The notes under the pieces were generated by a model, which worked only from the letters and a program-made list of their open reading frames with translations, made no database searches and was not told the DNA's origin. This document shows positions 10,862 to 21,494 of a stretch of 64,000 nt of DNA, piece after piece (the stretch's first letter is position 1; every line of letters starts with the position of its first letter). The position numbers and the translations under genes were made by a program. The stretch comes from Pyrus communis (Eukaryota > Streptophyta > Magnoliopsida > Rosales > Rosaceae). The DNA lies in NCBI RefSeq assembly GCF_963583255.1, contig NC_084817.1, positions 1,741,001 through 1,805,000 of the forward strand. Reading direction: 5' to 3'.

Positions 10862-11998
10862 GGTAAATTACACAAAACTACCTTAATTATTGGTCTCACG
10901 ACATTAACAATGTCATACCTCATCTTTAGAATTTGGTCTAATGTTATACCTTCCGTTAGCTTGTTGTGAATTTCTCAGTTAAATGCTGACGTGGCTTAAT
11001 CCGGAACCCACTTTCCATTAAAAAATTATTAAAAACTAAAAAAAAAAACGTTAGCTTGTTGTGAATTTCTCAGTTAAATGCTGACGTGGCTTAATCCGGA
11101 ACCCACTTTCCATTAAAAAATTATTAAAAACTAAAAAAACAAAATCATTTCATATTTTTTAAATATTAAAATAATAAAAAAAAGTTATTAAAAAATAAAA
11201 AAAATAAAAAAAATAAAAAAAAAAAAAAAACCTCATTTCGTTCCCCCCCCCCCCCCCCCCAACTCTCTCTTCTCCCCCATCTTCATCTTCTTCCCCCTTC
11301 CTGCAAAGAAGGAAAAAAAAAAAAACCCAGTTTGTCTTCCCCCCTCCCCACCCCCTCTTCCCCCCTCCCCACCCCCTCTTCTCCCCTCCCCATCCTCTTC
11401 CCTCCACACCCATTCCCCCGATTTTCTCTATGCCCAGGTTCTCCACCCACATAATTGACCTGGCGAAGGTTTCCCGATTCCACCTCAAACGGGATCTGGG
11501 TTTTTTTTTTCTTTTTGGGTTGCAGGTAGTGGGTGCGAGGGTGGATGCGGAGGGTTTAGAAAAGACGGGAGGGGGGAAGAAAGGAAGGGGGTCGGGGAAG
11601 ATGAAGATGAGTTTTTTATTTTATTTTATTTTTTTTTGGATTGCAGGAAGGGGGAAGAAGAAGATGAAGATAGGAGAGAATAAAGAGAAGGGTGGGGGGT
11701 CGGGGAAGGGGATGAACTGTGGTTGTTTTTTTTTTTTTTTTTTTTTATAACTTTTTTTTATTATTTTAATATTTAAAAAATATTAAATGATATTTTTTTT
11801 AGTTTTTAATAATATTTTTTTTAATTTTTTAATAGAAAGTGGGTCTTGGATCAAGCCACGTCAGCAAATTCACGCCAAGCTAACGGAAGGTATAACATTG
11901 GATCAAATTCTAAATATGAGTTATGATATTGTCAATTTTAAAAGATGAGATATGATAGTGTTGTGAGATCCATAGTTGAGGTAGTTTTTTGTCATTTA
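10862..11998. mobile_element. Large foldback element (about 1.1 kb) with long inverted ends
   Basis: The left end (GGTAAATTACACAAAACTAC from 10863) and the reverse complement of the right end (GGTAAATGACAAAAAACTAC) match for more than 100 bp, through ...ATACCTTCCGTTAGCTTG. The interior is also roughly palindromic: a C-rich left part (18 C in a row at 11243-11260, then CCCCTCCCCACC repeats) faces a G-rich right part (GGGGGAAGAAG, GGGGTCGGGGAAG). In the left arm a 95-bp block is tandemly duplicated (10954-11048 and 11049 onward). No transposase reading frame; a non-autonomous Mutator-like or foldback element is likely. A target-site duplication is not clear. Confidence 0.7.
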
Positions 11999-12640
11999 CC
12001 TTTACGGTTATTTATGGTGATAACTTACCTATTTTGTTAATCACTTAGCACTACAGTTTACGATGTATTTCTGCAGATGTAAGTAGAAGATTTTAAATTT
12101 AACTTTGTGAATAAAGAGTATGGTACTAAATTATTGTACCTAGTCTATTGTGTGAATAACTTAAATTTTTATTATATAAAAAGATAAATGAAATCTTCTT
12201 CCTTCTTTTTTTTTTTTTTTAACAAACTATAACTGTAGTTGGTGAAATTGTTAGTTTTTAAGGAGAAAAGAGGGTCCGTAAAGATCGAACCCTCACCAAG
12301 ATGCGTAGGCATCATTGCTTTCCATCACTGCGATCAAGAATCATCTGCAAAAGAAAAATAAAGTTAAACTTGCGACTTCTTTCGTCATAGCACTAAATTA
12401 GGTTTTTGAGTTTTCTTTGTGACATTCAATACTAGACATGGCTATGGTTATGATAAGATTCTCAAAATTTGTATGCACTTACAAAAGGACACGCATTGCA
12501 TTATTACCAAATCATGTCAGAGTAAAACTATCGTGTTCTGACTTGTCGAGAAAAAATTTATCTGTGTAAATATTTCACTAAAAGTACGAACTAGTTAGTA
12601 TTAGAAAACTCATCAACCTTATTCTAACATATAATTGTTG
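11999..12640. other. Intergenic, possible SINE fragment
   Basis: A T-run (about 12210-12225) is followed by a B-box-like GATCGAACCCTCACC near 12279-12293 in minus orientation, suggesting a degraded tRNA-derived element. Nothing else recognised. Confidence 0.3.
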
Positions 12641-15400
12641 GTTTAATTTATGGTATATTCTCTCACAGAAAAGATTGCAACGAGGGACGAATTGAAGCAT
12701 TTGATCAGAGCGAAAGAAAGATCTCCTTCCTCCCTCACGCCCCGACGCCTCAAGGAGCATCACGCTTGATCAAAGAAAAACAAAACGAAAAGGCGTCGGG
12801 GCGGCGGCGTAAAACTCGGTAATTTCCAATTGTAACTAATGGGGTGACCCAAATGATCCATGAGCTTGGGGCCTTCCGGACATCATCACAATTTCCACTT
12901 TTTGATCATTTGGGCACAAAACATGAAGATCATTGGCATCATCCTCAAAATTTTGAATGCAGAATTGGATCGAAACATCGTGAAGGCACCGGTACCTTAG
13001 CATTAGCGAGCAACCGTGAGAAGCCGAATGCAGAAAAAGACTCCTCACTGAAGCTCATCATGTGTAACAGAGAAGCAGACTGCAAAAACACCATTAGTCT
13101 TGTCCCTCGAAATTTAGTTAACAATATGCGTAAGGAACAAAAATGCACAAGGGCTGTTTTGGATACTAGGGCAAAATCTAAAGCAGCTAAATTATGGCCT
13201 CAGATGGTGAATCTACACCCACGCCGAGTGCTGGATAGCATCCACAGGTGAAGGGTGTTTTCCATGTCTACTGAACCTGCAGGCGTAAAGGCATTGATGC
13301 ATTGCATTCTATCAAGTCCTACAAGAAGTCCCGTCGCCCACTTAGAATCGATGTTTTCTAAATTGAAGACGATAAAACAGAGCACAGACAGTATTTATTC
13401 AATCCCAAAACATAATTACTGAATAGGGTTCAACACACTCTGATCCTTGGAAGGGCTTGAATGTCACAGAGCTTCCGGCAGCAAAATTTCCACAGGCGAA
13501 CTATATTCTTGCACTGCCCAAGCTGAGTTTAAAAAAAGATGGCGGATGGACCAACAAACAGCTCAATTCCACTCCCGATCAAGGTCCCCAGGTACAGGCC
13601 CTGCATCACATGGCATGGAAAAGGATAGTTCACCGTGAATGCATGCCCCATTCCTTCCATAAAAAGCAAAACAATTAAAAATTTTACATACATACATTTA
13701 TTTCATCAAATAGCTAAATACGACGAAAACTGAACTATTGCTAAACTAATCCAGAGTTCATACTCAAAATAACAGTTACAGAAATCGGTGGTCACTGCAA
13801 TCAAATAACAAGCAACAAAGAAAAACTGCAAATGTTGGTGCATCATGTAATATTGGTTCTAGAAAATCTACCACTACTACCCGCTGAACCAGATACAGGG
13901 ACAATAAGAAGAGATTTTCGCAGAAGACTAGAATACAAATAAAACAGGACCCACAAGCAATGTTAAACCAATAGTTCTTACTATCGTGCATGGTCCTCAA
14001 TTAGATTATATCGACCAAAAAAACTCTTAGGGCTCTCAGCCTCTAAGAAATTTCTTCACAATAAACCAATAGTAACAAAAACTGGAGAACGGCACAACTA
14101 ATAGCATATATTGGTCAAAATCCTAAAACCATCAACAAAAGAGAAAACTTGCAAAGACCTGCTGACAACAGTGATGGCTGTAACTAGTTCTTCTACTTCT
14201 ATACACCTTTACCTCTTTGGAATACTATGGCTCTCACTGAGAAACTACAAACATATTTCATAATTCATAGATCAGGAAAAAAAACCAAGCAACTAAGCTG
14301 ATGTGGATAGACTGGGAAACAACCTACGTATGCTCCTCAAGTGTTCCAAGATGAAGAAAAGGAGCTGATACATTAAGAGGCTGAAATGGTAGAGGAAATA
14401 CTTTGGGGTCTCAATAGGGAAAGGTTTGGTGTAAAGAAAGGGAATTGACGAACACATTCTGATATATTTCTATGGCAAAAAAATTCCAACTTTCGCATTT
14501 TGGATAAATGCGGAAGCGCTGAAATGGAAAATACATTAAATTCAAGCGTAGAAAGAAGTTGTGGCCTATTTGAGATAATACAGAAGTAAACAAACTTGGG
14601 ATAGTACATGGAGAATAAAAGACAAAGAAAGCTCAGTTTTTAACCTTTCCATTTAAAGGCATTCACGTAACGTTTATCAAACATGTAACTATTAAAAGCA
14701 TTCACGTAACGTTTATCAACATAGCTACATTTTATAAAATCTATGCCTACCATTAAAACCCAAAAGAAAGAGTGATTGTTATCTTCTTACATTTAGCATG
14801 ATGTACCAGGGCATGTTTACCTTCTGTTTCAGTGGAAGAAAGTAAATTTGACCTAAAACTAAATTTCGCATAACATGTTGACACGGTTCTTTTAACAAAG
14901 GTAGAAGTGGCCGAATTTCCTTTCGCTTCTCCATTACACCAACAAAGAGACACATGTTGTAACGTTAACTAAATGCCCTTAGCTCTAGGTGGTTTTTCAA
15001 TCAAACAAGCATGGAGGGAACATGAGAGATGAGTGTCGAAGGTGTACAGAATCTTCGAAGTTTCACTTGCTTCGCGCTATGACAATGTTATAAGCACATA
15101 ACAAAACAGGCAACGTGTTACAAAGTAGTAGGGAAGCACAACTTCAACAATAGCTCAACTCTACAATTGAACACGAAATTACAAAGAATAACAAGTTGAT
15201 CTAAATAAATAAAATAAAAAAACGCTTCAGCAACGATCGGGCATGCTACACTCCCAGAGTAAGACATAGTTCCGAGAAAGTGAAGCGCAACTTCAACATT
15301 GTAATATTCTCAAGCAAACACAGTAATCATTCAATAAGTACAAGACCCGGCATTTCGAGTGAACACTCCTAAAAGACACTAAGCACAAGCATCAAGCAAA
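12641..15400. other. Unresolved region of higher complexity, no gene model found
   Basis: Base composition is more gene-like than the flanks, and short open stretches occur on both strands (for example around 12844-13250 and 13447-13680 on +, 12836-13148 and 13776-14000 on -), but none matches a family I know and none could be joined into a convincing spliced frame. It may hold a non-coding transcript or a decayed gene. It includes a perfect 13-bp inverted repeat (12738-12750 with 12791-12803) and a roughly 40-bp tandem duplication at about 14655-14724 (block CATTCACGTAACGTTTATCA twice). Confidence 0.35.
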
Positions 15401-15403
15401 TGG

Positions 15404-15477
15404 ATTTATCTGGGTATTAATTAAAGTGAAAGGGATTAAAATTTATCTGGGTATTAATTAAAGTGAAAGGGATTAAA
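15404..15477. repeat. Perfect 37-bp tandem duplication across the glycosylase stop codon
   Basis: The unit starting ATTTATCTGGGTATTAATTA occurs at 15404-15440 and again, base for base, at 15441-15477. The second copy contains the minus-strand stop codon (15473-15475) of the DNA glycosylase gene. The lack of any difference between copies points to a recent event. Confidence 0.95.
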
Positions 15478-16603
15478 ATTTATACCCAATATTAATAAGA
15501 CTGCTGAAGGAATCCATAAGCTGCTGTTGCTGGGGATGCTGCGAGTGCTGCTGCTGCTGTTGTGGCTCCTGCTGCTGAAGCTGCTGTGGTCGCAGACTCG
15601 CACCGGCCGCACTCGAAGGAGCCCCATTTGATTCAGAAAATCTCCACATATACATCGTCGCTACTGACCGGTAAGGCCGCCACTTTTCGCACAGATGCTC
15701 CATCTGCGACGGCCGAGGCAGCTCCTCAAGACTGTACAGAAGCTGAACACCTTTTCGGATTCCGAGGTCGTTGATCGGAAGCACGTCGGGCCTGTGCAGT
15801 GAGTTAATCATGAACATGTGCACCGACCAAGACCCGATCCCGTTGACCATCGTCAGCATTGTGAACAACGATTTGTCGTCCATATTTACAATCGCCGAGT
15901 CCGATAGAATGCCGTTCTGGTACTTCCGCGCCAAGTCGTGGAGGTAACTCGCTTTCCGGCCCGAAATTCCGATTTGCCGGAGCTGCTGCGGCGTCTGGGC
16001 GAGCACGGTTTCGGGTACGACGCAGGCCTCGCCGCCGCACAGCCCGATGAAGCGCGTGTAGATCGACGTGCCGGCCTTGTACGCGAGTTGCTGGTAGAGA
16101 ATGCTGCGGGTTAGGGCAAGGAAGGGGGTGTGGAAGTTGTCGAAGGTCGGCCGCGGGTGGAGGTCGATCAACGGAGCCAGGAGCGGATCGGCGTTTCGGA
16201 GATAGCGAATCGCCGTCTCGATCTCTCCCTCGCAGGAGAGCGGCCGCGCTACAATTTTGGGCGCCGAAACGGTGCGCTGCGGAACGGTCTTGATCTTGGA
16301 AGCCTTGGTGGCGGCGACAGGTTTGGGGGCTTCCGGTACGACGACGATTTGAAGGGAGGAAGCGGGGTCGGCGCTGTCGGGCGAGAGCTTCCGGATCTTT
16401 CGGGGGCGGAAGGGGATTTTAGAAGGTGGGGAAGAGGTCTTGGACGGAGCATTGCTCAGCTCGGTGGGCGTGGGGCCGACTTGGGCGATTGTGGTATCGT
16501 CGATGGAGTCATGGTGCGGCGGCAGCTTAGTCGGAGTCGGAGCTTGAGTCGGAGTCTGGGGCTGGGCTTGGGTTTGGGTTTGGCCCTGGGTTTGCTCGCC
16601 CAT
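15473..16603 (-). CDS. HhH-GPD DNA-3-methyladenine (alkyl-base) glycosylase
   Basis: Intronless, 376 residues. I start at the ATG at 16603 (MGEQTQGQ...). The frame stays open further upstream, but that stretch has no ATG and is mostly the translation of a CT repeat. Residues about 1-120 are a disordered Gln/Thr/Pro- and basic-rich tail. About 123-325 is the AlkA-like HhH-GPD fold: FLALTRSILYQQLA (161-174), the helix-hairpin-helix VNGIGSWSVHMF (253-264) and the catalytic Asp279 in LPINDLGIRKG. The C-terminus has a Gln/His-rich stretch (about 341-361). The family removes alkylated purines from nuclear DNA by flipping the base and cleaving the glycosidic bond, starting base excision repair. A (GA)n tract lies upstream at 16739-16774. 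The stop lies in a duplicated 37-bp block. Confidence 0.93.
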   Translation of the reverse strand: MGEQTQGQTQTQAQPQTPTQAPTPTKLPPHHDSIDDTTIAQVGPTPTELSNAPSKTSSPPSKIPFRPRKIRKLSPDSADPASSLQIVVVPEAPKPVAATKASKIKTVPQRTVSAPKIVARPLSCEGEIETAIRYLRNADPLLAPLIDLHPRPTFDNFHTPFLALTRSILYQQLAYKAGTSIYTRFIGLCGGEACVVPETVLAQTPQQLRQIGISGRKASYLHDLARKYQNGILSDSAIVNMDDKSLFTMLTMVNGIGSWSVHMFMINSLHRPDVLPINDLGIRKGVQLLYSLEELPRPSQMEHLCEKWRPYRSVATMYMWRFSESNGAPSSAAGASLRPQQLQQQEPQQQQQHSQHPQQQQLMDSFSSLINIGYKF

Positions 16604-16739
16604 ATGTGGTGAGTGTGTTTCAAAACGAATGGGTGGGTGGGTTGACTGATTATACTTGCGGCGGTCGCGGTGGAGGAGTGCGCGGTGGTTTAGGAGGAGG
16701 ATTGAATTGAAGACATCGGAAAATTGGGAGTGTTTGTGT

Positions 16740-16773
<34 letters not shown>

Positions 16774-16992
16774 GAGTGCAGTTTAAGAATTGACTAACGA
16801 GTTTCCGAACGAGTTTAAGGGACAAACTCAGAAGTCATAACTCACTCGGACTAAATATCCCAACCAAATTTTGGGCAAGTAAGCTGTAGATTGGGCCTTA
16901 AACATCCCAATTTAACAGGCTTAAACCTAAAGGTCTTGTCCTAAACCGGACTAAATCAATTTCTGGCCCATTAGTTAGACTTTCTAATGATG

Positions 16993-17595
16993 TAAGGGGT
17001 GCAACTCGACGGGTTGAACGGTGTAGATGGTCAACCCAAACCTAACTTAACATTCACGATTTGGATTTGGGTTGGATTTGAATTTATGCTGGGTTTATTT
17101 AAGTTCAGGTTTCAATTGAGTTTGGGTTTACTTAGATTGGGTTTTTGTTTATCCAACTTTATCGAGTTTAATCTTATAACAGCTTGTTTTGCAAGACTAT
17201 TTAAATTTTGAATCAAACAACATCAATACTAGCTGAAATTTAACTTTACACATCATCATTCATGCAAAAGTAAACCAAATAGTGTGGAGTCCATTTCTAA
17301 TGTTTCTACCATGGAAAGTTAAAATTAAAAAAGAATACTAAAGTTTCAACTAAAAGAAACGTAAGAGTAATATTATCATTCATTCAATGAAACCAACAAC
17401 AAACTTCAAAGTCATCCTAGAACTTGTACGAACTTATATAATATGAAACAAGATGGATAATACATGCATGAGAGAACTTGGGTTGAGGTTGTGTGTTTGG
17501 GAGAGTTTTTATTTCATTCTGACCCGCCTAATCAAGTTTGAAACCAAGTTTGGCATAGATGAATTCAGGTTGACCTAACTCAAATTGCACCCCTA
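16993..17595. mobile_element. Possible hAT-like non-autonomous element
   Basis: The ends TAAGGGGTGCAA (16993) and its approximate inverse TTGCACCCCTA (17585-17595) resemble hAT termini, and the subterminal regions are rich in GGGTT/AACCC motifs as in the hAT element at 35580. No coding region. An 8-bp site duplication is not visible, so the call is tentative. Confidence 0.4.
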
Positions 17596-17614
17596 CTTGG
17601 TGTTACTAACATAT

Positions 17615-17770
17615 GTTTTTTTTTTTTTTTTTGAACAACGATATTATCTATACTAAGGAGGAGGGGGTAGACTAAGCTTCACAATGAGCTAGCAATAGTG
17701 TGGTTCAAATTTTCCTTTAGTAATAATTAAACATAAGACTTTTTACTTACAAGTAAAGATTAGTAACAAC
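17615..17770 (-). mobile_element. tRNA-derived SINE-like copy
   Basis: A plus-strand T run (17618-17633) represents the poly-A tail, followed by GAACAACGATATTATCTATACTAAGG-type sequence and AGCAATAGTGTGGTTCAAATT, which it shares in order with the copy at 46190-46352. The tRNA-like head at the right is eroded. Minus orientation. Confidence 0.5.
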
Positions 17771-18689
17771 ATGTAGTGATGTATTAAACTATGGATAGAT
17801 GACAAAACAAATATATTAAAGACATAAGATAATATTAATAAATAAATATAAACCTTATAACATGTGAAGATTTGTAACAACATGTAGTGATGTGAATGTC
17901 ATACGAAATTTTATAAATAGAAGTGAAAAGTTTACACATGCGATTCTCATGCAAGGTGGTGCAGTTAAAAATAGTGGTTTTAATTTCAAATATCATCTCC
18001 TTGGCATAAAACTTAAAAAAATAAAAAAGGAGTTTAAAACTCGTTATATTATGACCAACGCCATAATACTTTTGTGTTATGTGTACATTTTTGTTCATAT
18101 AATTTGTATCATTAATACGAAACACCATAATAACGACAAATCCGTAGTATAAAGGTCGTCCTCGTGTTACTATATCTATCGCTTCTAAAAGGAATAAAAT
18201 GAAAATTGAAAGAACCTCACTAAAACAGTAAAACCATACAGCATATTACCAAAACTACACACACGTCACCAAGTAATTGACGACGCCCTCGTTCATCGAA
18301 GAATTGGACCAAACCAACTACCGGTGACAAATGTACGGCTACTCCAAAATGTTTGGTATCCACTTGCACCGTGCGTGCAAGTAAATTCGGAAGATGATCC
18401 TTTTTAGATTCACTTTGTAGAGATTCCTAACTGTTCATCGTATATCGTATAGTCAATTTTTGTCAGGTACTATTTGTGTTTAATTTTAAATAAAAAAAAG
18501 TCAAATGATTTCTGATCGCATGATGCATGATGAATGGCTAAGATTTAAGGATCTCTAGGATCCTCATAATTTGGATCAAGATGGGATCCAAATCCAGTAA
18601 ATGCATTAACAACTTTGTTCCTGCAGTTAAAAAAATTTATTTTCGTACTGTTATTTTAAAAAAAAATTTTTAGCGAAATTTGTTTTTGA
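17771..18689. other. Intergenic A+T-rich DNA
   Basis: No gene recognised. Overlapping short frames on both strands near 17835-18150 have no family features. A partial inverted-repeat fragment with GGATCTCTAGGATCC and GGGATCC blocks lies at about 18545-18590. Confidence 0.3.
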
Positions 18690-19015
18690 GATACGTATAA
18701 TGCATCACTTTGATTCCCGATAATAAAAATTGATAGAAATGATCCTTAAGTTTGTCCACCATAAATCATTTTAGTCATTCCATGAAAGATCTGTCAATAT
18801 CCTTGTTAAGTTGAAGGGTTGGACAAAAAGGCCCTTAAAAATATGGTCACATGGTCCTTTCACGTAAATTTAATGAGGATATTGACAGATTTTTCACATA
18901 ATGATAAAATCTATGGTGAACAAACTCAGAGATCAATTTTTATCGATTTTGATTGTCACATACCAAAATGAGAAGTTATGCCAATTTTATAAATCATTTT
19001 AGCTAAAAAGCCTTT
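18690..19015. repeat. MITE-like element, family B
   Basis: An inverted-repeat element. The left arm has AATTGATAGAAATGATCCTTAAG followed by a CACCAT-AATCATTTTAGTCATTCC block; the right arm is a near inverse ending GCCAATTTT...TTTTAGCTAAAAAG. Other copies are at about 3055-3370, 25797-26117 and 55870-56150. Non-coding, about 320 bp. Confidence 0.65.
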
Positions 19016-19482
19016 ATTTTTTTTCAATCTTAAGATTGATAATTATAATAAACTATATCAATTTACACATGAGTCTCAAACATAGACGTTGATTGTGATT
19101 CTTTTGGAATGATGCCTCTCAAACTGAGGACTGTTAGGTAGAAGATTAGAACTGACAAATCAAATTGATTAAACCAAAATTGTAATCACCTTGTATTATT
19201 TTTTTAATAAGTTAAAAATTGTTTGTGAATTAGGTGGAATTTCTGATTAAACAAAAACAATAGGGTCGAAATTAGTAGATAAGTTTAGTAGCATGCAAAA
19301 GCACGTGGATTGACTGTTTTTATTTTTATTTAATTGGTAGGTACAAAATAAATAATTAATAATAATTGAAGGAGAAGAATCCACTAGCTGAAAGAGATAT
19401 CTGCAAGTGCAGCTTGATGAAATCCAAGGGACGGGCAATGATATACCACTGGCCTACAATTACAAATATCAACAAATTAAGG

Positions 19483-19690
19483 ATTGGTTTGGGATTTAAA
19501 ATTGATTAAAAGTAATTTTAAAGAAAATATTTATGAGTTTTAAAAGTAAGTGTTTCCAGCGAGAAACATTAGTTATGTGTTTTTATGTAAGAAGCACTTC
19601 AAATATTTTTGCAAAATTCACTTGCGATTTTACTAAAAGATTATTTCAAAAAATATTTTCACAAAAAACAAATCCTGAACATGAACCCTA
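19483..19690. repeat. MITE-like element, family E
   Basis: Shares the block order TTGTTTAGAT/TTTTAAAA..., GCACTTCAAATA, TTTTACTAA and AAAATATTTTCAC with better preserved copies at about 42895-43141 and 61935-62243. It has inverted-repeat ends and no coding potential. This copy is diverged. Confidence 0.5.
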
Positions 19691-20089
19691 ACATTTCAAT
19701 TAACATGACTTCGATTTAATTAACATTTAAAAAGATAATCTCTATCAACAAAATCAAAATCCTTCTAAATTTGGTGGGAGAATATAATTGACACACTTGA
19801 AAGCTATAGAAAATTCCAAAAATATATTTTGACAAATAAACATGAAAACATCACCAGATTTCGAGGTTATAAATTGGGAGAAAATTTTCAATAGGACAAC
19901 TTGATCAACCAATTGATCCGATTATACTTGCAAGGAGTGACATTGGGTGCATGGTGAGTTGTATGTACATGATTTTGAAAATCTCCAATGGGGAGGGCAA
20001 ATTCCTCTATAAATATGTTCGATCTGATCAATTGTACAAAAGATCAAACCATGTGCATAGTGAGTGGTACGGATATAAAGCTGAAATTT

Positions 20090-20291
20090 TAGGAAACTTT
20101 AATGAAAAGCTCCCGATATTGTTTATTTTAACGAAAAATCACATTTTTACACTAAAATGTCAATCCTGCTATTGTTTACTTTACCATTTATTTTGTCCTT
20201 ATCGTTAAAACTCAAAGTTTTCAAGCCATTTTCATTAATTTTTCTTAAAATTTATACTACATTTTCATTAATTTTTCTTAAAATTTATACT
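20090..20291. repeat. Solo MITE family A copy with local tandem duplication
   Basis: A single forward copy of the unit seen as an inverted pair at 2815-3703 (TTTAACGAAAAATCACATTTT ... CTTATCGTTAAAACTCAAAG) lies at about 20090-20252. At its right end a 31-bp block (TTTTCATTAATTTTTCTTAA...) is repeated in tandem across 20229-20291. Confidence 0.65.
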
Positions 20292-20741
20292 AATAGAGGG
20301 GACGCATTCTCTTATATTTGACCATCCAAATGATCAAGCTACCATATCAAAATTCTTTACCAAATAAACAATTAGACACATACTCAACATAAAAATTAAC
20401 TTCGCATAATGCTAGAGATGCCAACTAATATGTATGTATTTTGTTTATTCTTATTCAAACACACTTTAAACCTGATTATTCACCAAAAAAGTAAAAAATA
20501 TCATATTACATGCCATATCAATTTATAAAAAAAAAAAAATTAAGATAGTAATTTGGTAACTATTTTTTGGTCCTAAATCTAAATTACTTATTAACAAAAT
20601 TATCACATTACATCGCGGTTGTTTTTTTGTTTTTAAATCTAAATTACTTATTAACAAAATTATCTTTGTCAATCAAAAATAGAGAAAAGAAAATTTAATC
20701 TTCTACTACAATATAAAATCACGAGCAATAAATTAAGGGTA

Positions 20742-20890
20742 TTGCTATCTACACACCTATTTTTACTTCTCACATATTTCTCTCAATTTTCGATGGTTAG
20801 ATCAAATAAATTGAAGAAAATCAATGACCAAAATTACCCAGGGTGAATAGGAAGTAAAAATGAGTGGTGAATAGTAATATCTTAAAATAA
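20742..20890. repeat. Short MITE, family G
   Basis: The ends GGGTATTGCTATCTACACAC and the inverse of GGTGAATAGTAATATCTT match imperfectly around an A+T-rich centre. The interior blocks TATTTTTACTTCTCA and GAAGTAAAAATGAG are also inverted. About 150 bp, non-coding. The element at 49570 has a similar layout. Confidence 0.55.
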
Positions 20891-20946
20891 TTTCTCACAA
20901 ACCAAATTTTACAATTTTTTTTAAAACCTCGCCCATATATAATATA

Positions 20947-21092
20947 AAAAGGGATCCTCTCCAGATCCCTTCTCCCTAATCCTCCTTATCAAACAATCTG
21001 GATCCTTGAAATTTGATTCAACAACTAAAGTTATTATAACTTTTAGAGTGAATATCTGTTTTAGATAGGGATCTGAAGATGATCCCTTTTCA
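20947..21092. repeat. Short MITE with GGGATCC-type ends
   Basis: The left end AAAAGGGATCCTCTCCAGATC and the right end GATCTGAAGATGATCCCTTTT are inverted copies. The interior carries AACTAAAGTTATTATAACTTT. It resembles the better bounded element at 62429-62627 in its GAGGATC ends and its central TTATAATAA block. Confidence 0.55.
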
Positions 21093-21494
21093 TATAATCC
21101 TATTAAAAAAAAAAATTCTCTCCTTCACTTTCACGTTCTATCACTCTCCTTCTCTCCTTTCCATTTGAAAAACAAAAATAAAAAAAATATTCAGACACTC
21201 AAAGTGTGAATGACGAGGCCACGAGGATTGAGGGCTAACATGTTGTTTCACACAACGACGTGGCAGAAGGAGAGCACGGTGGCACAGTCATCCCACGAGA
21301 CTAGTGGTAACGACGAGGATTACAGTTGGACATAAATCACGGCAGTCGCACAACACGAAAAAACATCCCATTGGCTATCCATCTGTTTTTTTTTTTTTTT
21401 TTTTTTTCATTGGCCATTTCATCGACCACCTTCCGCGCGCGGCGACAAAGCTCTGTGTCTCTCTCTGTTTCTCTGATCGGAGAAGGCGAGAAAA

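Noticed and set aside
11159..11750. Long frames on both strands through the C/G-rich foldback element
   Set aside because: They translate homopolymer and simple-repeat DNA inside a transposon and are not genes.
16604..16825. In-frame N-terminal extension of the DNA glycosylase by 74 residues
   Set aside because: It has no ATG before an upstream stop, and much of it is the translation of a CT repeat in the leader.
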